Shown: positions 25,439 through 34,110 of the stretch, piece after piece
How the letters are laid out: each line of letters starts with the position of its first letter
Position numbering within the stretch: position 1 is the stretch's first letter
DNA from: Tabrizicola_A sp044377735
GTDB taxonomy: Bacteria; Pseudomonadota; Alphaproteobacteria; Rhodobacterales; Rhodobacteraceae
Direction of reading: 5' to 3'
NCBI GenBank assembly: GCA_044377735.1
Contig: JBILYK010000001.1
Span: forward strand, 57,016 to 121,015
DNA: 64,000 nt
Translations under genes and position numbers: made by a program
The notes under the pieces: model-generated
What the model saw: the letters and a program-made list of their open reading frames with translations, nothing else
What the model was told of the DNA's origin: nothing
The model's database searches: none

Positions 25439-26191
25439 ATGGACCTGAATTCAGATCTGGGTGAAAGCTTTGGCCCTTGGTCCATGGGCGACGATGCGGC
25501 GATGCTGGGCGTCGTCACCTCGGCCAATATCGCCTGCGGCGGCCATGCCAGTGACCCTGACACGATGTTTGCCACCCTGCGCATGGCGGCTGATCGCGGT
25601 GTCGTGATCGGCGCGCATCCGGGCTATGCCGACCCTTTGGGCTTTGGCCGCCGCGTCATTCCGATGGAGCTGGTTGAGATTGCGCGCATGGTCGCGGCGC
25701 AGGTGGGGGCGCTGCAAGGGGTGGCCGCACTGGCCGGGGCAAAGGTGGGCTACGTCAAGGCGCATGGGGCGCTGGCCAATCTGGCCGCTGACCGGCGCGA
25801 CGTGGCCGATGCAATTGCCTCGGCGGTCAAGGTGCTGCCGGGCAACCTCGCGATCTTGGCGATTTCCGGCACCGAGTTAGAGGTGGCAGGCCGTGCAGCG
25901 GGATTGCCAACCTATTCCGAGATTTTCGCCGACCGCGCCTATCTGCCAAACGGTCGCTTGGTCCCGCGCTCGCGCCCCGATGCCATGGTGCATGGGGCCA
26001 AGGCGGCGGCAGACCGGTTGATCGGATTTCTCGACAGCGGGTTGATGCCCGTCGTGGGCGGTGACCCCATTCCCTTGGCCGCGCAGTCGATCTGCGTGCA
26101 CGGCGACAGCCCCGATGCGGTGGCCATGGCGCACGAGATCCGCGCCCGGCTGCAGGCGGCCGGGGTGGTTCTGGCCCCCTTTCTGCGGTGA
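25439..26191 (+). CDS. pxpA: 5-oxoprolinase subunit A (LamB/YcsF family)
   Basis: A 250-residue LamB/YcsF protein, the A subunit of the three-part ATP-dependent 5-oxoprolinase that opens pyroglutamate to glutamate. It starts MDLNSDLGESFGPWSMGDDA, a family hallmark, with SANIACGGHASDPDTM, IGAHPGYADPLGFGRR and YVKAHGALANLAADRRDVAD. It overlaps pxpB by 4 bp (GTGA), and pxpB overlaps pxpC the same way. Confidence 0.95.
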   Translation: MDLNSDLGESFGPWSMGDDAAMLGVVTSANIACGGHASDPDTMFATLRMAADRGVVIGAHPGYADPLGFGRRVIPMELVEIARMVAAQVGALQGVAALAGAKVGYVKAHGALANLAADRRDVADAIASAVKVLPGNLAILAISGTELEVAGRAAGLPTYSEIFADRAYLPNGRLVPRSRPDAMVHGAKAAADRLIGFLDSGLMPVVGGDPIPLAAQSICVHGDSPDAVAMAHEIRARLQAAGVVLAPFLR

Positions 26192-26835
26192 GTGGGTTTC
26201 CGTTCTTTCGCACCGTGGCCGAGCATGGGCTTTTGGTCGAGTTCGGCACGCGGATTGAGGCCGCCACCCATGCCGCCGTGCTGGCCTTGGACCGCGCCCT
26301 GGCGGCAAAGCCATTTGCGGGCTTTGCCGAGGCGGTGCCAGCCTATGTCAACCTCTTGGTGCGGTTTGACCCGATGATTACGGATCATGGGTCGGTAAAA
26401 GCCGCGCTGCGCGCCTTGATAAACGCCACCCCAACAGCGGGCGCACAGGGCGCGTGCCGAGTGGTGGATGTGGTTTACGATGGCCCCGATCTTAACGAGG
26501 TGGCGCGGCGCTGTGGCCTGTCGACCGAAGCGGTGATTGCCGCGCATCTGGGCGGTGACTATCAAGTAGCGCTTTACGGCTTTGCGCCGGGCTATGCCTA
26601 TTTGTCTGGCGTGCCCAAAGCCATTGCCCTGCCACGCAAAGAGGCGGCGGTGCGCGGGGTACCTGCCGGATCGGTCATCATTGCTGCCGGGCAATGCATT
26701 GTCACGACCCTGACGATGCCCACAGGCTGGTGGATCATCGGCCATTCGCCAACGGTGATCCTTGACCCCCAAGGCCCGCGGCCTTTCCTGTTTGACGTGG
26801 GGGACCGGGTTGAATTCCGGCGGGTGACCCCATGA
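26188..26835 (+). CDS. pxpB: 5-oxoprolinase subunit B (KipI-like)
   Basis: A 215-residue allophanate hydrolase subunit 1/KipI-type protein. Typical stretches are VPAYVNLLVRFDP, VVYDGPDLNEVARRCGLS, the invariant YQVALYGFAPGYAYLSGVPK and the C-terminal GWWIIGHSPTVILDPQ. With PxpC it supplies the ATP-using part of 5-oxoprolinase. It starts at a GTG within the pxpA end. Confidence 0.94.
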   Translation: MSGFPFFRTVAEHGLLVEFGTRIEAATHAAVLALDRALAAKPFAGFAEAVPAYVNLLVRFDPMITDHGSVKAALRALINATPTAGAQGACRVVDVVYDGPDLNEVARRCGLSTEAVIAAHLGGDYQVALYGFAPGYAYLSGVPKAIALPRKEAAVRGVPAGSVIIAAGQCIVTTLTMPTGWWIIGHSPTVILDPQGPRPFLFDVGDRVEFRRVTP

Positions 26836-27818
26836 CGGCGCGGCTGACCGTGGCCTTTGCCGGGCCACATGTGACGGTGCAAGACGGCGGGCGGCCGGGG
26901 CTGGCGCGCTTTGGCGTGCCGCGCTCGGGTGCGATGGACCGGCTGGCGCTGGCGGCGGCCAATCTGGCCGTCGGCAATGCGCCAGGGGCGGCGGCGATAG
27001 AGGTGTCCTTGGGCGAGCTGCAACTGGATTGTGTGGGCGGCCCCATCAGCTTTGCAGTCGCCGGGGGCGGGTTCATTGTCGAACATGGCGGGCAAAAGGG
27101 TGGGTCGTGGCAGGTGGCCACCCTCCAGCCCGGCGAGCGGCTTGTAATCCGGCGCGGGCCTTGGGGGGCGTGGTGTTACCTCGCCTTTGCCGGGGGGCTG
27201 GTGGCGACACCTTGGTTGGGATCAGCCGCGACGCATTCACAATCGGGCTTTGGCGGTGGCCGGGTGATGACCGGGGCAAAGGTGACGGTCGAGGCACCGC
27301 GCTTGGTGGTCGGGCGAGTGCTGCCCTGCCCCACCTTCGCCCGGCCCTTGACCGAGATTGCCGCCACACTCGGCCCGCAGGACCGGTTCTTTGCAGCCGA
27401 TCAGATTGCAACCTTTGAAAGCGCCATCTGGCGGTTGAGCGGGGCCTATGACCGGATGGGCGTTCGGCTGACCGGGCCTTTGCTGCTTCCGGATGCGCCT
27501 TTGGACATGCCGTCAGAGCCGGTGGCGCGGGGGTCGGTGCAGGTGGCAGGCGACGGGGTGGCGACGGTCCTTCTGGCCGATCATCAGACCACAGGGGGCT
27601 ATCCGAAACTCGCCACCGTCTTGGACGCCGATCTTGACCGCTTTGCCCAGTTGCGCCCCGGCGATGCGTTCCGGTTTCGGCTGGTGACCGCCAACGCGGC
27701 GCTGAACCATGCCCGACTGATGGGCGCAACGCGGGCGCGCTGGCTGGAGGGGCTGGCGCGGAGAGCGGATCGCATTCACGACAGGCACGCCGTTGGGAAT
27801 GTTGCAGATCGCGTTTGA
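26832..27818 (+). CDS. pxpC: 5-oxoprolinase subunit C (KipA-like)
   Basis: A 328-residue biotin-dependent carboxyltransferase/KipA-type protein, allophanate hydrolase subunit 2 fold. Marks are TVQDGGRPGLARFGVPRSGA, the LAAANLAVGN stretch, YDRMGVRLTGP and ILADHQTTGGYPKLATV (here VLLADHQTTGGYPKLATVLD). The last about 16 codons lie in one copy of an interspersed repeat (27768-27822), so the C-terminus RADRIHDRHAVGNVADRV is probably repeat-derived and not part of the original protein. Confidence 0.93.
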   Translation: MTARLTVAFAGPHVTVQDGGRPGLARFGVPRSGAMDRLALAAANLAVGNAPGAAAIEVSLGELQLDCVGGPISFAVAGGGFIVEHGGQKGGSWQVATLQPGERLVIRRGPWGAWCYLAFAGGLVATPWLGSAATHSQSGFGGGRVMTGAKVTVEAPRLVVGRVLPCPTFARPLTEIAATLGPQDRFFAADQIATFESAIWRLSGAYDRMGVRLTGPLLLPDAPLDMPSEPVARGSVQVAGDGVATVLLADHQTTGGYPKLATVLDADLDRFAQLRPGDAFRFRLVTANAALNHARLMGATRARWLEGLARRADRIHDRHAVGNVADRV

Positions 27819-27822
27819 TCGG
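27768..27822 (-). repeat. Interspersed repeat, copy A (inside the pxpC 3' end)
   Basis: Read on the minus strand this contains GCAACATTCCCAACGGCGTG followed by CCTGTCGTGAATGCGATC. A close relative (GCAACATTCCCAACGGCTTG, then CCTGTCTTGGATCGCATT) is at 33189-33240 on the plus strand. In one frame both would encode NIPNG(V/L)PV-like residues. They flank the pxp-to-RTX segment in opposite orientation. Confidence 0.65.
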
Positions 27823-28102
27823 CTGAACCCGGTCAAACGCAGGCTGATCCGGCCCGGACTGATGGCGCGTCAGGCCAACTGCGCCAGACAGATACTGCGC
27901 ATCGCGCTGTTGTGTTGCTCCAATACCCCTTGTCGTTATCACCAAAATATGGGCGCTTTTGAACTGACGTTGCCCTCGGCGGGGCCCCTTGTCCTGTGTG
28001 AAAATCCTGCACCATGTCAGGGGGAGCCTTGAAAAGCTTTTTCTTTTGGCCGCCCTGATGGTATCCTTCCCGGATTATCCTCCAATTTTTTCAGGTGCCC
28101 CC

Positions 28103-28708
28103 ATGCTTTTCAACCGCCGCGCCGCACTGCTTTTTCCGGTCCTTGGGCTTTTGCCCACCAAGATTTTTGGCACCACCGCCGAAATCGGCACCACGCTGGG
28201 CCTGACAGGCAGCGCCAGTTTGAACCGCGCGGGCGCCACCCTTGCCTTGTATCCGCAAACCAGCCTGCTGGTCGGCGATCAGGTTGAAACCAGCGCCGGA
28301 TCAACCGCCGCGCTTGAACTCTTCACCTCAACCCTCATCAATCTTGGCCCCGAAGCGCAGTTCCTGATCGACGTGTTTTCTGCCGAAATCGGGGGCACGG
28401 TCACGGTCGGCGGGGCGATGGTCCTTGACCGCGCCGAAGATCTGCCGAAACTTGACCTGACCGTGCAAAACGCCTTTGCCCAGATCGGCGTGCGGGGAAC
28501 GCGGTTCTTTGCCGGGCCCAGCAAAGGCGTCTATGGCGTCTTTGTCGCGCGCGGCAGTGTCGAGGTTACCGCAGCAGGCCAGACGCGGCTTCTTGGTCCG
28601 GGTGACGGCGTTGACATTGCAAGCCCCGGCGCTGCCCCCGGCCCTGTTGCGCAATGGAAGCCCCCCCGCATCGCGGAAGCCTTCGAAAGCGTCGGCCTTA
28701 CGCCTTAA
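28103..28708 (+). CDS. FecR-domain exported protein
   Basis: A 201-residue protein with an N-terminal signal peptide (MLFNRRAALLFPVLGLL) and a beta-rich FecR-type domain: TLALYPQTSLLVGDQVETSA, AALELFTSTLINLGPEAQFL, FAQIGVRGTRFFAGPS, GVFVARGSVEV. FecR domains sense or bind in the periplasm and often sit with CHASE2-containing signalling proteins, as here, where the convergent neighbour (11 bp overlap) is a CHASE2 cyclase. The 284-bp gap before it holds no other clear gene. The start at 28103 has only a weak ribosome binding site. Confidence 0.82.
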   Translation: MLFNRRAALLFPVLGLLPTKIFGTTAEIGTTLGLTGSASLNRAGATLALYPQTSLLVGDQVETSAGSTAALELFTSTLINLGPEAQFLIDVFSAEIGGTVTVGGAMVLDRAEDLPKLDLTVQNAFAQIGVRGTRFFAGPSKGVYGVFVARGSVEVTAAGQTRLLGPGDGVDIASPGAAPGPVAQWKPPRIAEAFESVGLTP

Positions 28709-30470
28709 GCGTATACAGCGTCATCGGCCCGTGGCTGCGAATGTCGGTTGTGCCAAGGCTGACCAGCCCGACATCCTTTGCCCGCGCGGCAAGGCCGGGG
28801 CCAATGCAGATCTGGCTGCCAAAGATCTTGTTGGCCTCTTGCAACCGCGCGGCCAGATTTACCGCAGGGCCATGCGCGGTGTAGTCGATCCGGGTGCCAA
28901 AACCGACATCGCCCAGCACCGCCGAACCATATTCCAGCCCAATCCGGGTGCGGCCAAAGCCGCCGTTGCGGGCGCGGAACGCTTCCGTGGCGGCAAGGAT
29001 CTCTGCCGCGCAGGCGATGGCGGCGGTCTCATGACCCGGCTGGTCCAAGGGCGCGTTGAACAGCGCGTGAATGGAATCCCCTACCAGCTTGTCAATCATC
29101 CCGCCATGCCGCAGCACGATGGCACAGGTCACGGTGAAATAGGCATCCAACCGGGCCACCATCTCTTGTGCGCCCATGTGTGCTGTCGCAAGGCTGAAAC
29201 CTTCAATGTCGGTGAACAGCGCCGTCACATCGCGCGCCTCGCCTTCCAGCCGCATCAGCTTGGGTTGCGCGGCCAGCCGTGACACCACGGCGGGCGGCAA
29301 AAGCTGGCCCATCCGGTCGCGCAAGATCCGTTCGGCCCGCGCCGCACTGGCCGCCCGCCCGGTCAGCGCGCCCAAGAGCACCAGCGCCACCGATGCCCCC
29401 GGCAGCATCGGGTCAATCAACACCCCCAACCCGCGGCCAAGCCCCAGCGTGATGGCTGCCCACAGCGCCAGTGCTGCCGCCATGCCACCGACCACCACGG
29501 CAGGACGCTGCCGCGCCATCAACCAAACCCCGCACAGGCTTAGAAGCCCCAAAAACCCAGCCTCAAACATCGCCACCCATGCCGGGCGATAAGGCGGGGC
29601 CCCGGCGATCAACACGCGCACCGCATCGGCCTGTATCTGCACCGACGGGGCAACCGGGCTGGCCGCCGTGGGGCGCAAGCCGCCCCGTTGCGGCAAGCTG
29701 GACCCGACAAGGATCACCGCTCCCTTGGGTGGGCTGACCCGCCCCGCCAGAACATCTTCAGCCCGCAAGGTCCGCTTGGCCCAGTCGAGATCGGTGGTCG
29801 GTGGCACCCGCAAACTGCCCCCCATCGCAGGCAACGGCGCACCGCCGCCCAGATGCACCCAGTCCTGCCCGGCCAGCGCCTGCCCCCCCTGCGCCCGCGC
29901 GGCCACCGCCACCGCCAAACCCGGATAGGCCACCCCGGCCACCGCCACCCCCACCGGAACCCGCCGCACGATGGCATCGCTGTCGCCCATCAGCGCCATC
30001 GCAGCCCAATCGGCGCTGGAAAAGGCGGGGCAGGCGGCATCTGCGCCCATCGCGGGCCACAAGCGCACATCACCCGTCAGCGCCAGTGTTGACCGGGGCA
30101 GTACGGGCCCTCGCTGATCTGTCAGCAAAAAGCCCAAGACCGCAGGCACCATCTGCAACGCAAGGGCCAATTCCTGCGCCGCGATGCCGTCGCAATCACC
30201 GGCAAACAACATGTCAAAGCCAATCACCTTTGGTGCGGTTTCGGCCAGTTTTGTCACAAGCCGGGCGGTGGCGCGCCTGTCCCATGGCGCGCCCGCCTCA
30301 TCCTGCGCGCCGATGTCCACCACCACAACCTCGGCCATCCCCACCGCAGGTGCGACGATGACCCGGTCAAAAATGCGCTCCTGCACCTGCCGCAACGGCG
30401 CAGGTGATGCTGCGAACACGGCCACCAACCCGGCGGCCAGCACCAGACTTGCCAGACGCCACAGCGTCAT
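28698..30470 (-). CDS. CHASE2-domain adenylate/guanylate cyclase
   Basis: A 590-residue membrane receptor cyclase. An N-terminal helix (LASLVLAAGLVAVFAAS) leads into a periplasmic CHASE2 domain (about 30-330; ERIFDRVIVAPA, VVVVDIGAQDEAGAPWDRRA, GFDMLFAGDCDG), then a bundle of membrane helices (about 335-400; FEAGFLGLLSLCGVWL) and a class III cyclase domain (about 410-590). Metal-binding residues are seen in ALFTDIEGFSLA and the partner site in GGMIDKLVGDSIHALFNAP; RIGLEYGSAVLGDVGFGTR and VNLAARLQEANK follow. It presumably makes cAMP. Its start overlaps the stop of the Crp-family gene (ATGA), so cyclase and cyclic-nucleotide receptor are one operon. Confidence 0.92.
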   Translation of the reverse strand: MTLWRLASLVLAAGLVAVFAASPAPLRQVQERIFDRVIVAPAVGMAEVVVVDIGAQDEAGAPWDRRATARLVTKLAETAPKVIGFDMLFAGDCDGIAAQELALALQMVPAVLGFLLTDQRGPVLPRSTLALTGDVRLWPAMGADAACPAFSSADWAAMALMGDSDAIVRRVPVGVAVAGVAYPGLAVAVAARAQGGQALAGQDWVHLGGGAPLPAMGGSLRVPPTTDLDWAKRTLRAEDVLAGRVSPPKGAVILVGSSLPQRGGLRPTAASPVAPSVQIQADAVRVLIAGAPPYRPAWVAMFEAGFLGLLSLCGVWLMARQRPAVVVGGMAAALALWAAITLGLGRGLGVLIDPMLPGASVALVLLGALTGRAASAARAERILRDRMGQLLPPAVVSRLAAQPKLMRLEGEARDVTALFTDIEGFSLATAHMGAQEMVARLDAYFTVTCAIVLRHGGMIDKLVGDSIHALFNAPLDQPGHETAAIACAAEILAATEAFRARNGGFGRTRIGLEYGSAVLGDVGFGTRIDYTAHGPAVNLAARLQEANKIFGSQICIGPGLAARAKDVGLVSLGTTDIRSHGPMTLYTLKA

Positions 30471-31180
30471 GGGTCGGGGTCCGCCACAAGGCGCAGCTGC
30501 GCGACATCGACCTGCCAGGCATCCCCCACCCGCAGCAGCGCGCCGTTTTCTTGCAACACCTGCAAGGCGCGATTCACCTTGGGGCGGCTGGCCCCCAGCA
30601 CGGCGGCCAGCTCGCTTTGCGAAATCTCAAGCCGCAGGATTGCGGTTTGCGGCACATCCTCACCACTCAACTGGCGCAGCCTGAACAGGAAAAACCGCGC
30701 CAGCCGCGCCTCAACCTGATACAGCGCAATGCTTTCCAGCTGGTCCGTTGTTTCGCGCAGGCGGCGACAGAAATAGCGCGCGGCTGCCAAACCCAGATCG
30801 GGGTGCGCCGCGATCAGTTGCACAAAGCGCGCCTTGTCCAACACCCAGCCCACCACCGGCGTCACCGCCGTCGCATCTGCCGACCGCGGCTCACCGTCGA
30901 TCAAGGTGAACTCGCCCAAACTGTCGCCCGGCTCGGCATGGCGCAAGATCAACTCGCGGCCCAGCGGGGTCAAAAGCGTCAGCTTCACCCGCCCTTCGGC
31001 CAGCGCGACCATCCACGCCCCTTCATCCCCGCGCTGAAACAGCACCTCGCCCGCCGCCCAGCGCCTGCACCGAGCCGCCGCGCACAGCGCCTCAACCGTC
31101 TCGGCGTTCAGCCCCGAGAACATCTCGAATGATCGCCAGAAAGATGGCCGAACCGACGTTGCTTCCATCGTCTTACCCAT
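30467..31180 (-). CDS. Crp/Fnr-family transcriptional regulator
   Basis: A 237-residue regulator with an N-terminal cyclic-nucleotide-binding beta-roll (about 15-130: AAGEVLFQRGDEGAWMVALA, GRVKLTLLTPLGRELILRHA, PGDSLGEFTLIDGEPRSADA) and a C-terminal winged helix (LRLEISQSELAAVLGASRPK, VNRALQVLQENGAL). There is no cysteine set for a 4Fe-4S cluster at the N-terminus, so it is Crp-like and not FNR-like. The phosphate-cassette region resembles GE(F/L)...R(S/T)A, consistent with cAMP binding. Coupled to the CHASE2 cyclase gene. The start could also be the ATG four codons later. Confidence 0.9.
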   Translation of the reverse strand: MGKTMEATSVRPSFWRSFEMFSGLNAETVEALCAAARCRRWAAGEVLFQRGDEGAWMVALAEGRVKLTLLTPLGRELILRHAEPGDSLGEFTLIDGEPRSADATAVTPVVGWVLDKARFVQLIAAHPDLGLAAARYFCRRLRETTDQLESIALYQVEARLARFFLFRLRQLSGEDVPQTAILRLEISQSELAAVLGASRPKVNRALQVLQENGALLRVGDAWQVDVAQLRLVADPDP

Positions 31181-31346
31181 ACCAAGCCCGCCGATGCTGC
31201 GCCCAAGTCACCGCACTTGGCAAGCCCTCTTCACCCCCCCGAAACCCCCACGACCCCCCTGTTCCCCAAGGAACAGCCAGACCGCCGCCGCGCCGCCATG
31301 GTGGCAATACGGAAACATCTTAACCCCTTCAAAAAGGATCACGACA

Positions 31347-33122
31347 ATGGCTGACGTTATTGGAACCAACTCTTCCGAAAACCTGAACGACGATTTTACC
31401 TTCGGCGTTCCAGGCTTTCGGGGAGACAAGATTGCCGGGCTGGACGGGAATGATATCATTCGCATCACGGATGGCAACGACACCGTGTTCGGCGGCAAAG
31501 GCCATGACCTTATCATTGACAGTGCGCTGGCTGGCTTCGCTTCAGGCGATGACAGCATCAAGGGCGAGGATGGCAATGACATCATCAGGGCAGGCTTCGG
31601 CAAGGATACGATTGATGGCGGCGCCGACATCGACACGGTTGATTATTCGTTCTCGGACGCGGCCGTGAATGTGAACCTTGGCACCACCTCGGCCCAGTCG
31701 GGTGGCTTTGCCCAGGGCGACCGGCTGTTCAACATCGAAAACCTGCAAGGCTCCGGCTTTGGCGACCGTCTGACCGGCAGCTCGCTTGCCAACCGAATCG
31801 AAGGCAACGGTGGCCGCGACATTATCAAAGGTCAGGGCGGCAATGACCAGCTCTTTGGTGGTTCAGGCAATGACACTATCGACGGCGGCACCGAGCGCGA
31901 TTTGTTGGACGGCGGCACCGGCGATGACCATCTGTTCGGCGACAGTGGCAATGATACCTTGAAGGGCGACTTCGGGCGCGACCTGCTCTTGGGCGGTCAG
32001 AACAATGACCGGCTTGATGGCGGTGCCAATAATGACACCCTTACAGGCGGCTCTGGCAATGATCTGGTCAACGGCGACAGCGGCAATGACCTGATCAAGG
32101 TCGACAACCGCACCGATGCCGACACACTTTCGGGTGGCAGTGACATCGATACCCTCGATTTCACTGGGGCCTCTTCGGCAGGACAGGTCGCCGGCAGCTT
32201 TGTGACCATTGATCTTGACGTCGGACGGACCTTCAACACCACGTACAGCGGCTTTGAAAACGTCATAGGCACCAGCAACGCCGACAGCATTTTCGGCAAC
32301 TCGGGGGCAAACCGCCTTGAAGGTGCCAATGGCAATGACCGGCTGGATGGCCGCCAAGGCGCAGACCAGCTTTTCGGTGATGCGGGCAATGACAGCCTGA
32401 CAGGTGGCAGCGGCAATGACACGCTGGACGGCGGCGTAGGCGATGACCTGTTGAATGGCGGGTTTGACAATGACCGGCTCAACGGCGGCGCAGGAAATGA
32501 CCAGCTCAACGGCGATACGGGCAATGATGTGCTCAACGGCGATGCGGGCAATGACATCCTGAACGGCGGCTCAGGAAATGACATGCTGAACGGCGGCACC
32601 GAAGCAGACCAGCTCAACGGCGACACCGGCAATGATGTGCTCAACGGCGATGCGGGCAATGACATCCTGAACGGCGGCGCAGGCAATGACCGTCTGGATG
32701 GCGGCAACGACAATGACCGTCTGGATGGCGGCGAAGGTGCCGATGTGCTGAGCGGTGGCAGCGGGGCTGATATCCTGGTCGGTGGCAGCGGTGCCGACAC
32801 CATGACAGGCGGGACAGGGGCCGATGTCTTTGTCTTCCGGTCGATCTCTGACTCTCCGAACTCGATCTCGGGTTCTGACCGCATCACCGCGTTCGAGGTG
32901 GGTGTCGACAAGATCGACCTGTCGGCCATTGCGGTCGACGGCGGCGGTGATTTCTTCATGCCGCTGGTCGCTGGCGGCGCGGGGTCTGTGACCGTGCAAA
33001 ACGTCAACGGCTCAACCGTGGTCAGTGTCTATACCAATGCCGACGCCGCACCAGACATGGTGTTTCAGATCGGCGCCCTGACCGGCGGCGCTACCCTGAC
33101 GGAAGCCGATTTCATCTTCTGA
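31347..33122 (+). CDS. RTX calcium-binding repeat protein
   Basis: A 591-residue acidic protein consisting almost wholly of RTX nonapeptides (GGxGxDxLx), for example QLFGGSGNDTIDGGTERDLL and RLNGGAGNDQLNGDTGNDVL, from about residue 40 to 490. A C-terminal domain (VFVFRSISDSPNSI, DRITAFEVGVDKIDLSAI) resembles the peptidase M10/serralysin C-terminal and type I secretion targeting region. No catalytic domain is visible, so it is probably an extracellular structural or adhesive protein that folds on binding calcium. The ATG at 31347 follows AAGGA at proper spacing. No type I secretion genes are nearby. Confidence 0.88.
   Translation: MADVIGTNSSENLNDDFTFGVPGFRGDKIAGLDGNDIIRITDGNDTVFGGKGHDLIIDSALAGFASGDDSIKGEDGNDIIRAGFGKDTIDGGADIDTVDYSFSDAAVNVNLGTTSAQSGGFAQGDRLFNIENLQGSGFGDRLTGSSLANRIEGNGGRDIIKGQGGNDQLFGGSGNDTIDGGTERDLLDGGTGDDHLFGDSGNDTLKGDFGRDLLLGGQNNDRLDGGANNDTLTGGSGNDLVNGDSGNDLIKVDNRTDADTLSGGSDIDTLDFTGASSAGQVAGSFVTIDLDVGRTFNTTYSGFENVIGTSNADSIFGNSGANRLEGANGNDRLDGRQGADQLFGDAGNDSLTGGSGNDTLDGGVGDDLLNGGFDNDRLNGGAGNDQLNGDTGNDVLNGDAGNDILNGGSGNDMLNGGTEADQLNGDTGNDVLNGDAGNDILNGGAGNDRLDGGNDNDRLDGGEGADVLSGGSGADILVGGSGADTMTGGTGADVFVFRSISDSPNSISGSDRITAFEVGVDKIDLSAIAVDGGGDFFMPLVAGGAGSVTVQNVNGSTVVSVYTNADAAPDMVFQIGALTGGATLTEADFIF
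32499..32678 (+). repeat. Recent 108-bp-spaced internal duplication in the RTX gene
   Basis: The 72 bp at 32499-32570 recur at 32607-32678 with only two differences, exactly 108 bp apart (36 codons, four nonapeptides). Elsewhere in the gene repeats are more diverged, so this block was probably duplicated or homogenised recently. Confidence 0.8.
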
Positions 33123-33188
33123 TCTCGTTACCATGACATCGCCCCGCCCCCAGCCACGCAGGCCGGGGGCGTTGGCGCATGTATCGAC

Positions 33189-33240
33189 CCCGGTGATGCG
33201 CAACATTCCCAACGGCTTGCCTGTCTTGGATCGCATTCGA
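33189..33240 (+). repeat. Interspersed repeat, copy B
   Basis: GTGATGCGCAACATTCCCAA CGGCTTGCC and following bases match copy A (27768-27822, opposite strand) over about 45 bp. It lies between the RTX gene and a convergent gene. Just before it, GCCCCC (33146-33151) and GGGGGC (33165-33170) form a hairpin that may terminate the RTX transcript. Confidence 0.6.
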
Positions 33241-33267
33241 TCTGGATCAGATGGACTGCGATCCGAA

Positions 33268-34041
33268 CTAGTCGCGCGCCTTTGGGGTCAACAGCTTCTT
33301 CGGCCGGATCGCCTCTGCCGCCTTGAACATCCCGAAGGTCTGATTGACATAGTTCACCACCCCGCCAAGCTGCTCCAGATATTTCTGCAGCTCTGCCGTC
33401 CGCTCGGCCTCTACCACCTGCACTGGCCGGTCTGGGCCTTCGCCTTCGAACTGGCAGTAAAACAGCGGCTCGCCGCGCTTCAGGACGATGTCCTTCTCCG
33501 GCTCATGCCATTCAAAGGCCCACATCAACGGGCGTGGCCAGACCGACACCGGGAACCGCCCGCCAAAGATGGTGCCGGGCAGCGGATCTTTGCGATAGTG
33601 CATAAAGGCCGAAAGCTGGGTGACATAGACCAGCTCATCGGCAATGAAACAATAAGGCAAGCGCAGCTGAATCGTGGGCCGGTCGGGATAGCGCCACTCA
33701 GTTTCATTGACCAGCGTCAGCACCTCGCCCAGCCTGTTGGCGCGAATGGGGCTGGTGTTTCCGGCGCGGTTGACCAGCAACGCCTTGCCCTTGTCATCGC
33801 GGCGAAAGCCCAGGTGAATGTCGAAAGGACATTTCACCATGAAATACCGGCTTTCCAGCTGGATGACCGCAGGGCAGCGCCCCGCACTTTTTGAATGGGT
33901 CTTGTTGGTCTGGCGAAACGACACCCGCTCGGGCGGATCATAAAGCACCGCGGCTTTGTCGGATGTCAGGAACCAGCCCACGGTGATCGGGCCGGAATTG
34001 GGGCTGCCCTCGGGCCGCTCGACCGAAATATTGAATTCCAT
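33268..34041 (-). CDS. Conserved-looking protein of unknown function
   Basis: A 257-residue soluble protein beginning MEFNISVERPEGSPNSGPIT. It is rich in aromatic and proline residues, with stretches such as VGWFLTSDKAAVLYDPPERV, YFMVKCPFDIHLGFRRDDKG, VSVWPRPLMWAFEWHEPE and FYCQFEGEGPDRPVQVVEAE, and a short helical C-terminus. The codon use is like its neighbours. I do not recognise a catalytic motif; the pattern is reminiscent of the DUF6065 type, but I cannot confirm that. The ATG at 34041 follows AAAGG. Regulation and role are unknown. Confidence 0.75.
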   Translation of the reverse strand: MEFNISVERPEGSPNSGPITVGWFLTSDKAAVLYDPPERVSFRQTNKTHSKSAGRCPAVIQLESRYFMVKCPFDIHLGFRRDDKGKALLVNRAGNTSPIRANRLGEVLTLVNETEWRYPDRPTIQLRLPYCFIADELVYVTQLSAFMHYRKDPLPGTIFGGRFPVSVWPRPLMWAFEWHEPEKDIVLKRGEPLFYCQFEGEGPDRPVQVVEAERTAELQKYLEQLGGVVNYVNQTFGMFKAAEAIRPKKLLTPKARD

Positions 34042-34110
34042 GAAAATACCTTTGGTTTTGACGCCAGATTCGCGCCACAAGGCCCGCCTGTCAACCCGGC
34101 ACTGGCATCT

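Noticed and set aside
27793..28032. A 79-codon plus-strand frame after pxpC
   Set aside because: It overlaps the repeat at the pxpC end and has no recognisable domain or ribosome binding site.
31997..33007. A 336-codon minus-strand frame
   Set aside because: It is antisense to the RTX repeats; its Ser/Pro/Leu-rich periodic product is what the repeat codons give on the other strand.
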